Shown: piece after piece, positions 53,805 through 63,387 of the stretch
How positions within the stretch are numbered: position 1 is the stretch's first letter
Layout: the number at the start of each line of letters is the position of its first letter
From: Anaerobutyricum hallii
GTDB lineage: Bacteria; Bacillota; Clostridia; Lachnospirales; Lachnospiraceae
Length of the DNA: 64,000 bases
NCBI RefSeq assembly: GCF_900209925.1
Contig: NZ_LT907978.1
Span: forward strand, 927,219-991,218
Direction of reading: 5' to 3'
Program-made: the position numbers and the translations under genes
Notes under the pieces: model-generated
Databases searched by the model: none
The model's input: the letters and a program-made list of their open reading frames with translations, nothing else
What the model was told of the DNA's origin: nothing

Positions 53805-55142
53805 ATGTCAAGGGACATACATAAAAAGAAGCATTTGTCTTCTTTTCAATTAATTATTCTGGGATTTGCAGGTGTTATTTTATTGGGGGCAATTATATTA
53901 ATGTTGCCAGTTTCTTCTGCCGAGGGAGTGATGACTCCATTTAATCAGACGCTTTTTACATCAACTTCCGCGGTATGTGTAACGGGACTTGCTGTCTTGG
54001 ATACAGGTAGTTACTGGTCTGTTTTTGGACAGGTAGTGATTTTACTTTTGATACAGATAGGAGGACTTGGTGTGGTTACTGTTGCCGTTTCTGTATTTAT
54101 GCTGTCAGGCAGAAAGATTTCTCTGATGCAGCGCAGCACGATGCAGAATGCAATTTCTGCACATAAAGTAGGAGGAATTGTCCGTCTGACAAAGTTTATT
54201 TTAAAGGGAACATTATTTGTTGAGATGGCAGGCGCATTAGCGTTGCTGCCGGTTTTTTATCATGATTTTGGCAGGAAAGGGATATGGATGGCAGTATTTC
54301 ATTCCATATCGGCTTTTTGTAATGCTGGATTTGATATTTTAGGTACGCCCACGAATCCATTTCCATCCATTACGGCTTATGCAGGAAATCCGATTGTAAA
54401 TGTAGTGATTATGTTTTTAATTATAGCAGGTGGTATAGGATTTCTTACGTGGGAGGATATTTGTATTAATAAAATCCACTTTAGAAAGTATCATATGCAG
54501 AGTAAGATTATACTTGTGACAACCGCACTTTTGATAGTTTTACCAGCTGTTTTTTTCTTTTTTTCTGATTTTACTCATCTGTCAGTGGGAAAACGGTTGC
54601 TTGCATCGGCTTTTCAGGCAGTAACTCCAAGAACTGCCGGATTTAATACTATGGATATTTCTAAAATGACAGAAGTTTCAAAAGCAATGATTATTATACT
54701 TATGCTTGTCGGAGGTTCGCCAAGTTCTACGGCAGGAGGTATGAAGACAACAACTTTTGCAGTGCTTATATTGAATGCATTTGCCACATTCCGGAGTCAG
54801 GAAAATGTCGAAACATTTGGAAGAAGAATCGAGTGCAGTGTGATAAAGAATGCATCAACGATTGCAATGATGTACTGTATGTTATTTTTATGTGGAGGAA
54901 TTACGATCAGTGTATATGAAGGGCTTCCACTTTCGGAATGTCTTTATGAAGCAGCATCAGCGGTTGGAACAGTAGGGCTTACATTAGGAATCACACCAAA
55001 GCTTCATATAGTGTCACAATTCATACTGATCATACTTATGTATCTTGGAAGAGTAGGAGGACTTACTCTTATTTATGCGGTCCTTTCAAAGAAAAAGAAG
55101 GGAAATGCAAGGTTACCGTTAGAAAAAATAACAGTAGGATAA
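53805..55142 (+). CDS. ktrB: KtrB/TrkH-type potassium uptake membrane subunit
   Basis: This 445-residue protein has the four-fold pore repeats of the Trk/Ktr family, with filter-like segments STSAVCVTGLAVLD, SAFCNAGFDILG, TPRTAGFNTMD and SAVGTVGLTLG. The GGSPSSTAGGMKTTT hairpin-loop region of KtrB is also present. It moves K+ (often with Na+) into the cell and is gated by the KtrA-type subunit encoded next. It has a good GGAGGG ribosome binding site. Confidence 0.93.
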   Translation: MSRDIHKKKHLSSFQLIILGFAGVILLGAIILMLPVSSAEGVMTPFNQTLFTSTSAVCVTGLAVLDTGSYWSVFGQVVILLLIQIGGLGVVTVAVSVFMLSGRKISLMQRSTMQNAISAHKVGGIVRLTKFILKGTLFVEMAGALALLPVFYHDFGRKGIWMAVFHSISAFCNAGFDILGTPTNPFPSITAYAGNPIVNVVIMFLIIAGGIGFLTWEDICINKIHFRKYHMQSKIILVTTALLIVLPAVFFFFSDFTHLSVGKRLLASAFQAVTPRTAGFNTMDISKMTEVSKAMIIILMLVGGSPSSTAGGMKTTTFAVLILNAFATFRSQENVETFGRRIECSVIKNASTIAMMYCMLFLCGGITISVYEGLPLSECLYEAASAVGTVGLTLGITPKLHIVSQFILIILMYLGRVGGLTLIYAVLSKKKKGNARLPLEKITVG

Positions 55143-55195
55143 GTGTTAGGATTGTGTATGGTATCCGTTAGATAAGACAGAAGGAGAATGGAATT

Positions 55196-55843
55196 ATGAA
55201 AAATATATTATTAATCGGACTTGGGAGATTTGGAAGACATATTGCAATGGAGCTTAGTGAATTAGGGCATGAAATTATGGCAGTAGATGTCAATGAGGGC
55301 AGAGTAGATAAAGTCCTTCCCTACGTTACAAATGCCCAGATTGGAGATAGCACGAATGCGGAATTTTTAGAATCATTAGGAATTGGAAATTATGATATCT
55401 GTTTTGTTACGATTGGAGGAAGCTTTCAAAATTCATTAGAGACCACATCTCTATTAAAGGAACTTGGTGCAAAAATGGTTATTTCGAGAGCAGAGAGGGA
55501 TGTTCAGGAGAAGTTCCTTTTAAGAAATGGTGCAGATAAAGTAATTTATCCAGAAAAACAGGTGGCAAAATGGGCTTCGATCCGTTATACCGATGACCAT
55601 ATCCTTGATTATATGGAAGTAGATGCTTCCCATGCAATATTTGAAGTGGAAGTACCGAAAGAGTGGATTGGAAAAACGGTTGGAGAGCTGGATATTCGAA
55701 GAAAATATGATATTAATATCCTTGCAATAAAAAATAATGGAGAGCTTAGCATGGCAATATCTCCAGATACATTTTTTACAGGGGATATCACGCTTTTAGT
55801 AATCGGAGAGCATAAGGCAATTAAAAAGTGTTTCCATATTTAA
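55196..55843 (+). CDS. ktrA: KtrA/TrkA-type regulatory subunit of potassium uptake
   Basis: This 215-residue cytoplasmic protein has an N-terminal RCK Rossmann domain (ILLIGLGRFGRHIAMELSELGHEIMAVD, GDSTN) and a C-terminal TrkA_C domain (about 130-215). It binds nucleotide and gates KtrB. It lies 53 nt after ktrB and 16 nt before a small membrane-protein gene. Confidence 0.94.
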   Translation: MKNILLIGLGRFGRHIAMELSELGHEIMAVDVNEGRVDKVLPYVTNAQIGDSTNAEFLESLGIGNYDICFVTIGGSFQNSLETTSLLKELGAKMVISRAERDVQEKFLLRNGADKVIYPEKQVAKWASIRYTDDHILDYMEVDASHAIFEVEVPKEWIGKTVGELDIRRKYDINILAIKNNGELSMAISPDTFFTGDITLLVIGEHKAIKKCFHI

Positions 55844-55859
55844 ATTAAAGAGGGGATAA

Positions 55860-56150
55860 ATGATGAAAGAAGTAATTTTACTCTTAACAGTATTGGTAAT
55901 GTTTATTGTTTGTTTTTTTGTTATGGGAAAGATTGGATATTTCATCAATGAAAATTACAAAGCGTTTATTATAGGGGAGAGGGAAAATACGCAATCCTGT
56001 AAAATTATATCTTTGGATGAAATTTCTGATGAAGAGTTGTTAAAAGAAATACATGATTATCAAAAAAAATGTGGTAAAGCAAGTATGATAATTTATGATT
56101 CAAAAAAGGAAGATAAAAGGCAGTGTTTTGACGGTGATAAAGCAGTGTGA
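55860..56150 (+). CDS. Small membrane protein between ktrA and the KdpD-like kinase gene
   Basis: A 96-residue protein that I do not recognise. It has one hydrophobic segment (about 4-25, VILLLTVLVMFIVCFFVMGKI) followed by a polar cytoplasmic tail with acidic (SLDEISDEELLKEI) and basic stretches. The start follows AGAGGGG; tandem ATG codons are at 55860 and 55863. Position inside a potassium-uptake operon suggests a role in transporter or kinase control, by inference only. Confidence 0.65.
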   Translation: MMKEVILLLTVLVMFIVCFFVMGKIGYFINENYKAFIIGERENTQSCKIISLDEISDEELLKEIHDYQKKCGKASMIIYDSKKEDKRQCFDGDKAV

Positions 56151-56200
56151 TATACTCTAATATACTCTTGAATTCAAATAAAAGGCGGGAAATTAAAATA

Positions 56201-57775
56201 ATGGAAGAAAATGAAAGAAGAGAAGGCGTATTAAAGCAGCATTTTGCATTATATGCAAAGAAACCGTCAATAAAAGATTGTTTTGTGACGGTTTTTATAT
56301 TTATGATATGTACTATTATTGGTCTTTTATTTCAGAAACTGCATTTTACAGATACGAATATCGTTACGATATATATTCTTGGTGTATTGATTACTTCTAT
56401 TTTGACAGACGGTTATCTGTGCAGTATCGCAGGTTCCTTTTTAAGCGTTGTTTTATTTTGTTTTTTTCTTACGGAACCAAGGATGTCTTTCCAGACATAT
56501 GCAGTTGGATATCCGGTGACTTTTGCGATTATGCTGGTATGCTCTGTGTTGGCGGGAACTCTTTCCGCTAAATTAAAAATGCATGCAAGGATTTCCTCTC
56601 AGCTTGCATTTCGAACGCAGGTATTATTCGACACAGACCGCCTGTTGCAAAAAGCGAGGAGCAGTAAAGAGATGTTGCGTGTCACCTGCACGCAGCTGGT
56701 TCGTTTACTGAACCGGGATATTGTTGCATATATTGTAGAAGAGGGGAAATTGTCACAGGGACAGGTGTTTTATCAAAATAAGGAAGGAACGAATCAGCAA
56801 TTTTTAATACCGGAAGAACAAAAGATTGCCAGATGGGTCTATGAAAATAATAAGCGTGCAGGAGTAGGAACGAATTATTTTAAAAATGCAAAATGTTTAT
56901 ATTTGGCGATCCGCATCGGTGATCACGTATATGGTGTAATTGGGATTCCGGCGAACAAAGATGTTCTTGATTCCGTTGAGTATAGCATTTTACTTTCTGT
57001 AGTAAATGAATGTGCGCTTGCTATGGAAAATCTGCGCAATGCAATAGAAAAAGAGAAGAATGCTGTTTTGGCAAAAAATGAACAGCTGCGAGCAGATTTA
57101 CTGCGTGCGATTTCTCATGATCTAAGGACACCGCTTTGTTCTATTTCCGGCAATGCGGATATGCTTTTAAATAACGGAGCGTGCCTGGACAGTAAAACGA
57201 AGCAGCAGATTTATGCGGATATTTATGATGATTCTGAATGGCTCATTGGCGTAGTAGAGAATCTGTTATCTATTACAAGGCTTAATGATGGGCGGCTGAA
57301 GTTTAAATTTACAGATCAGTTACTTGATGAAGTCATTGCAGAATCTCTGCGTCATATCAGCAGGAAGCATGATGAATATACAATTGTGACAGAATGTGAA
57401 GAATTGATTCTTGTCCGGATGGACGTGCAGCTTATCATACAGGTACTCGTGAATCTGATTGATAATGCCATAAAATATACACCGAAAGGCTCGAAAATCT
57501 GTATCCGGGGAATGAAATGTAATGGAAAAGCACAGATTTGCGTGGAGGATGATGGTCCGGGAATTGCAGATGAAATGAAGCCATATATCTTTGACATGTT
57601 TTATACGGGGAAAAGTACGATTGCAGACAGCCAGAGAAGTCTTGGTCTTGGTCTGTCACTTTGCCAATCTATTATAGAAGCACATGATGGAAGGCTCCTT
57701 CTTACAGATAATACACCACGAGGATGTATTTTTACTTTTACTTTACCACTTAGCGAGGTGACATTAAATGAATAA
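56201..57775 (+). CDS. KdpD-like sensor histidine kinase lacking the N-terminal KdpD domain
   Basis: This protein of about 524 residues matches the C-terminal half of KdpD: four membrane segments of the DUF4118 type (about 27-121), a GAF-like region (about 140-275), and the kinase core with phospho-His306 (LRAISHDLRTPLCSISGNADML), NLIDNAIKYTPKG, EDDGPGIADE and SLGLGLSLCQSI. The N-terminal cytoplasmic KdpD/USP domains found in E. coli KdpD are absent. I prefer ATG 56201, though its RBS is weak; a GTG at 56147 overlapping the previous stop would add 18 residues. It overlaps the response regulator gene by 8 nt. Confidence 0.88.
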   Translation: MEENERREGVLKQHFALYAKKPSIKDCFVTVFIFMICTIIGLLFQKLHFTDTNIVTIYILGVLITSILTDGYLCSIAGSFLSVVLFCFFLTEPRMSFQTYAVGYPVTFAIMLVCSVLAGTLSAKLKMHARISSQLAFRTQVLFDTDRLLQKARSSKEMLRVTCTQLVRLLNRDIVAYIVEEGKLSQGQVFYQNKEGTNQQFLIPEEQKIARWVYENNKRAGVGTNYFKNAKCLYLAIRIGDHVYGVIGIPANKDVLDSVEYSILLSVVNECALAMENLRNAIEKEKNAVLAKNEQLRADLLRAISHDLRTPLCSISGNADMLLNNGACLDSKTKQQIYADIYDDSEWLIGVVENLLSITRLNDGRLKFKFTDQLLDEVIAESLRHISRKHDEYTIVTECEELILVRMDVQLIIQVLVNLIDNAIKYTPKGSKICIRGMKCNGKAQICVEDDGPGIADEMKPYIFDMFYTGKSTIADSQRSLGLGLSLCQSIIEAHDGRLLLTDNTPRGCIFTFTLPLSEVTLNE

Positions 57776-58469
57776 AACAGTAGTTCTTGTTGTGGAGGAT
57801 GACCGTCCGATACGAAATCTCATCGTAACAACATTAAAAATGCATGATTATAAATATCTTACGGCTAACAATGGAGTATCTGCGATAATGGAAGCATCTT
57901 CACATCATCCAGATATTGTCCTCTTAGATCTGGGTCTTCCGGATATGGAAGGAGTAGATGTAATTAAAAAAATCCGTACATGGTCCAATATGCCGATTAT
58001 TGTTATCAGCGCCCGAAGTGAAGATAGCGATAAAATAGAAGCATTAGATTCCGGGGCAGATGATTATATTACAAAACCTTTTTCGGTGGAAGAACTGCTT
58101 GCCCGCATACGGGTGACACAGCGGCGCCTTGCCATTATTCAGGTGGGAGAAGAACAGGAAGCTTCTATTTTTATTAACGGACAATTAAAAATAGATTATA
58201 TAGCTGGCTGTACCTATCTGAAAGGAAAAGAACTGCATCTGACACCAATTGAATATAAGCTTTTATGTCTTTTGTCACGTAATGTCGGAAGGGTTTTAAC
58301 GCATACCTATATCACACAGCAGATCTGGGGAAGCTGTTCACAAAATGATGTTGCTTCATTAAGAGTGTTTATGGCAACATTACGTAAAAAACTTGAACCA
58401 GATAAAAATGGACTCCAGTATATACAGACGCATATCGGAATCGGATACCGAATGCTTCGGATAGAATAA
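57768..58469 (+). CDS. KdpE-like OmpR-family response regulator
   Basis: This 233-residue protein has a receiver domain (phospho-Asp54 in IVLLDLGLPDMEG) and a winged-helix output domain (about 130-233, LTPIEYKLLCLLSRNVGRVLTHTYI, then VFMATLRKKLEPDKNGLQYIQTHIGIGYRM). Its partner is the overlapping KdpD-like kinase. No kdpABC genes are here, so the likely target is the ktr operon upstream. Confidence 0.92.
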   Translation: MNKTVVLVVEDDRPIRNLIVTTLKMHDYKYLTANNGVSAIMEASSHHPDIVLLDLGLPDMEGVDVIKKIRTWSNMPIIVISARSEDSDKIEALDSGADDYITKPFSVEELLARIRVTQRRLAIIQVGEEQEASIFINGQLKIDYIAGCTYLKGKELHLTPIEYKLLCLLSRNVGRVLTHTYITQQIWGSCSQNDVASLRVFMATLRKKLEPDKNGLQYIQTHIGIGYRMLRIE

Positions 58470-58482
58470 GGAGGCACTACAA

Positions 58483-59472
58483 GTGAAAAGTAGTATAGCA
58501 CAGTATCATCTTCCGGGACTGTTTGAGTTTTATGAATTGTATAAGGTGTTTTTGCCGTTATTTCGGGAACATCGAGAATATTTTTATGATTGGTGTGATA
58601 TTGGATCTGTCTATGGTGCCCCAGCGGATTGTATCTGGGGTGGAGGACGAGCAGGATTTGGGGATGACGATGCAAAAAAAGTGTTAGATTTAATGAAGGA
58701 GTATGGAATTTCTGCCCGGCTGACTTTTAGTAATTCTCTGCTTAGAGAAGAACATCTTTTGGATAAAAAATGCAATGCGCTTTGCAAGTTATTTGAAGAA
58801 GCTGGGGATATACAAAGTGAAAGTGTATCAAACTCCAATATGCAAAATAAAAGCATAAAAGATATACAAGAGAATAATGTACAGCCTAAAGTAGTAATAC
58901 AAAATGGAGTTATCGTTCATTCAGACTTGTTATTGGATTACTTAAAAAAGAACTATCCTAACCTTTACTTTGTCTCTTCTACGACAAAAGTTCTGACAGA
59001 TTTTCAGCAGTTCTCAAATGAAGTGAAACGAAAAGAATTTCGATATGTTGTCCCAGATTTTCGTCTGAACAAGTCTTTTGATAGGTTAAATACCTTAACG
59101 CAAATAGAAAAAGATAAAGTGGAATTCCTATGTAATGAATGCTGCTGGTTTGGATGTAAGGACAGAAAGCGTTGTTATGAAACAGTAAGTCGAAAAAATC
59201 TTGGAGAAAACTGCCCGGAACATCATTGTGCTGCACCGGATGCAGAAGAAGGATATCGTTTTTCAAAAGCCATGAAGAATCCGGGATTTATCAGGATAGA
59301 AGATATTCAAAATGTTTATCTGCCGATGGGATTTTCTAATTTTAAAATAGAAGGACGGGGACTTGGCAGTGCATTGGTGCTGGAATTTTTGCTTTACTAT
59401 ATGGTTAAGCCGGAATATCAGATACATATCAGAGAAGCAATATATCTTGATAATATGCTGGATTTGTTTTAG
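58483..59472 (+). CDS. Cys-rich protein resembling peptidase U32 / UbiU-UbiV-type proteins
   Basis: This 329-residue protein has no certain family. It starts with GTG after AAGGAGG. The C-terminal half has seven cysteines (217, 220, 221, 225, 231, 244, 249) in CNECCWFGCKDRKRC and CPEHHC, followed by MGFSNFKIEGRGLGS (KIEGR at 288-292). A Cys cluster followed by KIEGR resembles U32 proteins, some of which hold a [4Fe-4S] cluster. The middle (VVPDFRLNKSFD) suits a TIM-barrel. Residues 108-135 are low-complexity. It lies 13 nt after the KdpE-like gene, possibly in the same operon. Confidence 0.65.
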   Translation: MKSSIAQYHLPGLFEFYELYKVFLPLFREHREYFYDWCDIGSVYGAPADCIWGGGRAGFGDDDAKKVLDLMKEYGISARLTFSNSLLREEHLLDKKCNALCKLFEEAGDIQSESVSNSNMQNKSIKDIQENNVQPKVVIQNGVIVHSDLLLDYLKKNYPNLYFVSSTTKVLTDFQQFSNEVKRKEFRYVVPDFRLNKSFDRLNTLTQIEKDKVEFLCNECCWFGCKDRKRCYETVSRKNLGENCPEHHCAAPDAEEGYRFSKAMKNPGFIRIEDIQNVYLPMGFSNFKIEGRGLGSALVLEFLLYYMVKPEYQIHIREAIYLDNMLDLF

Positions 59473-59578
59473 GACATTTTTTACTCTGAGTATGTTTGCC
59501 TCTCTTTTCTTTTTTTACAATAATTTTACCAAAGTCATACAGAAACACGACAGTGGATTATTTTTTCTACACAAAATC

Positions 59579-59747
59579 CTGATTTCATCTGGCGCCAAAG
59601 AACAGAAAAGCAGAAATTTGATATAGAATAAAATGTGATGTCGGAGCAAGTAAAAATGCCGGTCAGGCATTTTCTACGCCGCGACTATCTTCACATTTTA
59701 TTCTATATCAAATTTCTGCTTTTCGTTTCTTTAGTCCATCAAATCAG
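59579..59747. repeat. Family-2 169-nt hairpin repeat, copy 2
   Basis: The same length and ends (CTGATTT...AAATCAG) as 33443-33611. The main stem differs from copy 1 at two places on the left arm and at the two matching places on the right arm, so pairing is kept. Lies between two convergent genes and probably terminates both. It accounts for most of the 59473-59750 gap. Confidence 0.75.
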
Positions 59748-59750
59748 CAT

Positions 59751-60566
59751 TTAAATATCATAAACCACCGGTTTCTTCTCTTTAAACACCGCATAATGGC
59801 GGAATCCCGCTCTATGAAGAATATCCGGCACCTTGTCAAACTCCCATGCCATATGCTCCGGTTTATGGGCATCGCTTCCGATTGTGATAAGTTCGCCGCC
59901 AAGTTCGCGGTATCTTCTTAATATGGAAATGTCAGGGTTTGGCCAGTCAAGTCCGTACTTCAGTCCGGCAGTATTTACTTCAAGAGCGCGATTTCTCTCA
60001 ATAATTTCGATTAAAATTTCATCGAGAATATCAGAAAAATGATCATAGAAGAAAGTCTGGGAGGATTCCGGAAGGTAGCGGCAGACATAATCAAGATGAC
60101 CGACAGACTGGTAGTGAGGAAATGCTTTTAAGTTGGATAAAACTGTTTCAAAGTAAGTCATAAGCCCTCTGGTTGCGCCAAGCTCTTTGAAATATGTGCC
60201 GTAATAAGGATCCATATTATTTACGATATGACAGGAATTAATAATAAAGTCAAAGTCTTTTCCATATTTTTCATAAAAGTTAGCAAGTAACCGACCAAGG
60301 TGTGGCTGTACGCCAAGTTCAAGTCCGTATAAAATCTCAATCTGAGAGGCATACTTTTCTTTGAGAGAAAATAGTGTTTTTTTATAATTTTCAAAATCTA
60401 AAAGAAAGTCCAGCTTATCAGGTGTATCCGGATGGCAGGGATCATAGTGTTCAGTGAAGCATAATGTTTTCATTCCAAGTTCAAGTCCTTTTTTGATCAT
60501 AAGTTCCATAGGCGTGTCTGAATCAGAAGAAAAAGATGTGTGTAAATGTGTGTCGGTGTAAATCAT
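59751..60566 (-). CDS. Histidinol-phosphatase, PHP superfamily
   Basis: This 271-residue protein has the PHP metal motifs TDTHLHTSFSSDSD at the start, CFTEHYD, NSCHIV and TIGSDAHKPEH near the end. This is the HisK/HisJ type that removes phosphate from histidinol phosphate in histidine synthesis; related PHP phosphoesterases cannot be excluded because no his genes are nearby. I use the ATG at 60566, about 9 nt after AAAGGA; upstream in-frame ATGs lie too close to or before the RBS. Confidence 0.87.
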   Translation of the reverse strand: MIYTDTHLHTSFSSDSDTPMELMIKKGLELGMKTLCFTEHYDPCHPDTPDKLDFLLDFENYKKTLFSLKEKYASQIEILYGLELGVQPHLGRLLANFYEKYGKDFDFIINSCHIVNNMDPYYGTYFKELGATRGLMTYFETVLSNLKAFPHYQSVGHLDYVCRYLPESSQTFFYDHFSDILDEILIEIIERNRALEVNTAGLKYGLDWPNPDISILRRYRELGGELITIGSDAHKPEHMAWEFDKVPDILHRAGFRHYAVFKEKKPVVYDI

Positions 60567-60743
60567 AATCATCATTCCTTTCGGGTAAAAAATTGTATAT
60601 GAATTTTCTTGCGTATCAAAAATAAAGGTAAAAAATTGTATTTCAAGACCAAAAACTCTGTATACTTGCAGGAAAAATGGCAACAATATCATAATAGCAT
60701 AAAAGTGAAAGAAAAAAATCTATAATTTTATGCAAAATACTAC

Positions 60744-60772
60744 TTGAAATCTTGGCAATAATTAGGTAAAAT
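60744..60772 (+). promoter_or_regulatory. Promoter of the gap operon
   Basis: TTGAAA (60744-60749), a 17-nt spacer, and TAAAAT (60767-60772). Transcription would start at about 60779, at the foot of a hairpin. Confidence 0.7.
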
Positions 60773-60778
60773 AGTTAA

Positions 60779-60829
60779 GGATTTGACAGGATGAGTCAAA
60801 TCGGAACGCAGGAGGGCATATTCCCTGCG
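60779..60829 (+). promoter_or_regulatory. Two hairpins at the 5' end of the gap transcript
   Basis: GATTTGAC/GTCAAATC (60779-60801) is followed by a CGCAGG...CCCTGCG hairpin (60807-60829). They lie between the predicted start point and the RBS. They could stabilise this highly expressed mRNA or bind a regulator; no CggR gene is visible. Confidence 0.5.
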
Positions 60830-60872
60830 AACTTTAATGTCAAAGAATATCTAAAACTTAGGAGGAATTACC

Positions 60873-61889
60873 ATGGCAGTAAAAGTTGCAATTAATGGAT
60901 TTGGCCGTATCGGTCGTTTAGCTTTCAGACAGATGTTTGGTGCAGAAGGCTATGAAGTAGTAGCTATCAATGATTTAACAAGCCCTAAAATGCTTGCTCA
61001 CTTATTAAAATATGACTCTTCTCAGGGAACATATGAGAAAGCAGCTACAGTAAAAGCTGGCGAAGATTCTATCACAGTTGATGGAAAGGAAATCAAAATC
61101 TACGCTTTCCCAGATGCAAACAATTGCCCATGGGGAGAAATCGGTGTTGATGTAGTATTAGAGTGTTCTGGTTTCTACACAAGCAAAGAGAAAGCTCAGG
61201 CTCATATCAATGCTGGTGCTAAGAAAGTTGTTATTTCCGCTCCTGCTGGAAACGACCTTCCAACAGTTGTTTACAATACTAACCATACAGTATTAAAACC
61301 AGAAGATAAGATTATCTCTGCTGCATCTTGTACAACAAACTGTTTAGCTCCTATGGCTGACGCTCTTAACAAATATGCTGCAATCCAGAGTGGTATCATG
61401 TGTACAATCCATGCTTACACAGGTGACCAGATGACTCTTGACGGACCACAGCGTAAAGGTGATTTAAGAAGATCTCGTGCAGCAGCAGTTAACATCGTTC
61501 CTAACAGCACAGGTGCTGCTAAGGCAATCGGTCTTGTTATCCCAGAATTAAACGGTAAGTTAATCGGATCTGCTCAGCGTGTTCCTACACCTACAGGATC
61601 TACAACAATCTTAACAGCAGTTGTTAAAGGTGCTGATGTAACAGTTGAAGGAATCAATGCAGCTATGAAAGCAGCAGCTAACGAATCTTTCGGTTACAAC
61701 GAAGACGAAATCGTTTCTTCTGATATCGTAGGAATGAGATTTGGTTCTTTATTCGATGCAACTCAGACAATGGTTAACAAAGTTGCTGATGATTTATACG
61801 AAGTACAGGTTGTTTCATGGTACGATAACGAAAACAGCTACACATCTCAGATGGTTCGTACAATCAAATACTTTGCTGAATTAGCATAA
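60873..61889 (+). CDS. gap: Glyceraldehyde-3-phosphate dehydrogenase
   Basis: This 338-residue protein has NGFGRIGR at the N terminus, Asp34 (INDLT) indicating NAD preference, and the catalytic Cys153 in [28 protein letters not shown] is at the end. It carries out the oxidative step of glycolysis. Its codon use is strongly biased to common codons, as expected for high expression. pgk and tpiA follow. Confidence 0.97.
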   Translation: MAVKVAINGFGRIGRLAFRQMFGAEGYEVVAINDLTSPKMLAHLLKYDSSQGTYEKAATVKAGEDSITVDGKEIKIYAFPDANNCPWGEIGVDVVLECSGFYTSKEKAQAHINAGAKKVVISAPAGNDLPTVVYNTNHTVLKPEDKIISAASCTTNCLAPMADALNKYAAIQSGIMCTIHAYTGDQMTLDGPQRKGDLRRSRAAAVNIVPNSTGAAKAIGLVIPELNGKLIGSAQRVPTPTGSTTILTAVVKGADVTVEGINAAMKAAANESFGYNEDEIVSSDIVGMRFGSLFDATQTMVNKVADDLYEVQVVSWYDNENSYTSQMVRTIKYFAELA

Positions 61890-61938
61890 TCTAAGCGATA
61901 GTATTAGTATATATTTAAGAATATAAGACTCAAACATG

Positions 61939-61970
61939 GGTCCGGTCTCGTGGGACCGGACCTTTGTTTG
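61939..61970 (+). terminator. Terminator or attenuator after gap
   Basis: GGTCCGGTC pairs with GACCGGACC around a 6-nt loop, followed by a T-rich tail (CTTTGTTTGTTTTTG from 61962). Reading into pgk may be partial. Confidence 0.85.
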
Positions 61971-62065
61971 TTTTTGAAAAAGTGCTTTTGGAAGTCTGAT
62001 AAATCTGCAGTTATGTAGATTTTGATTTTAAGAGTACATGAATATAATTTAGGAGGAATTCCAAC

Positions 62066-63277
62066 ATGGGTTTAAATAAAAAATCTGTAGACGATATTAA
62101 TGTAAAAGGACTTAAAGTTCTTTGCAGATGTGACTTCAACGTTCCATTAAAAGATGGTAAGATCACAGACGAGAACCGTCTTGTAGCTGCACTTCCAACA
62201 ATCAAGAAGTTAATCGCAGACGGCGGTAAAGTAATTCTTTGCTCTCACTTAGGTAAAGTAAAAACAGAAGAAGATTACACAACAAAGACTTTAGCTCCAG
62301 TAGCAGCTCGTTTATCTGAGCTTCTTGGACAGGAAGTAAAATTTGCAGCAGACCGTGAAGTTGTTGGACCAAACGCAAAAGCTGCAGTAGAAGCTATGAA
62401 AGACGGAGATGTTATCTTACTTGAGAACACTCGTTTCCGCAAAGAAGAGACAAAGTGTGGAGAAGAATTCTCCAAAGACCTTGCTTCTATCTGTGATGTA
62501 TTCGTAAATGATGCATTCGGTACAGCTCACAGAGCTCACTGCTCTAACGTAGGTGTTGCTTCTTTAGTAGACACAGCAGTAGTTGGATACTTAATGCAGA
62601 AAGAAATCGATTTCTTAGGCAATGCTGTAGAGAACCCAGTACGTCCTTTCGTTGCTATCCTTGGTGGAGCAAAAGTTGCAGATAAGTTAAACGTTATCTC
62701 TAACTTACTTGAGAAGTGTGACACACTCATCATCGGTGGTGGTATGGCTTACACATTCTTAAAAGCAAAAGGATATGAAATCGGTAACTCTTTAGTTGAC
62801 GAGACAAAGATTGATTACTGTAAAGAAATGATGGAAAAAGCAGAAAGCCTTGGCAAGAAGTTACTTCTTCCAGTTGACTCTGTAATGGTAGATGCTTTCC
62901 CTAACCCAATCGATGCTGAAATCCCAACATATGTATACGATGCAGACGCTATGGCAGCAGACAAAGAAGCTTGCGATATCGGACCTAAGACAATCGAATT
63001 ATACGCAGAGGCAGTAAAGACAGCTAAGACAGTTGTTTGGAATGGACCTATGGGTGTATTCGAAAACCCAATCCTTGCAGCAGGTACAAAGGCAGTTGCA
63101 GCAGCACTTGCTGAGACAGATGCTACAACAATCATTGGTGGCGGAGATTCCGCAGCAGCAGTTAACCAGCTTGGATATGGTGACAAGATGAGCCATATTT
63201 CTACAGGTGGCGGAGCTTCTCTTGAGTTCTTAGAAGGTAAAGAATTACCAGGTGTTGCAGCAGCAAACGATAAATAA
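62066..63277 (+). CDS. pgk: Phosphoglycerate kinase
   Basis: This 403-residue protein has [16 protein letters not shown] at the substrate site, [48 protein letters not shown] and GGGDSAAAV. It converts 1,3-bisphosphoglycerate to 3-phosphoglycerate with ATP formation. It has an AGGAGG RBS and strong codon bias. It lies 176 nt after gap, with a terminator between them. Confidence 0.97.
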   Translation: MGLNKKSVDDINVKGLKVLCRCDFNVPLKDGKITDENRLVAALPTIKKLIADGGKVILCSHLGKVKTEEDYTTKTLAPVAARLSELLGQEVKFAADREVVGPNAKAAVEAMKDGDVILLENTRFRKEETKCGEEFSKDLASICDVFVNDAFGTAHRAHCSNVGVASLVDTAVVGYLMQKEIDFLGNAVENPVRPFVAILGGAKVADKLNVISNLLEKCDTLIIGGGMAYTFLKAKGYEIGNSLVDETKIDYCKEMMEKAESLGKKLLLPVDSVMVDAFPNPIDAEIPTYVYDADAMAADKEACDIGPKTIELYAEAVKTAKTVVWNGPMGVFENPILAAGTKAVAAALAETDATTIIGGGDSAAAVNQLGYGDKMSHISTGGGASLEFLEGKELPGVAAANDK

Positions 63278-63282
63278 TTTCA

Positions 63283-63356
63283 GAATTACGGGAGTAGCGT
63301 TAGCTACAGAGTAATTCGTGACATCAGTTAGGGTCAGAATACCTTTTGACCCTAAC
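63283..63356 (+). promoter_or_regulatory. Two stem-loops between pgk and tpiA
   Basis: GAATTAC...GTAATTC with an inner GTAGC/GCTAC (63283-63317), then GTTAGGGTCA/TGACCCTAAC (63327-63356). Neither has a T-run, so mRNA processing or stability signals are more likely than termination. Confidence 0.5.
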
Positions 63357-63387
63357 ATCATAAATATATAATAAAGGGGAATTTGTT

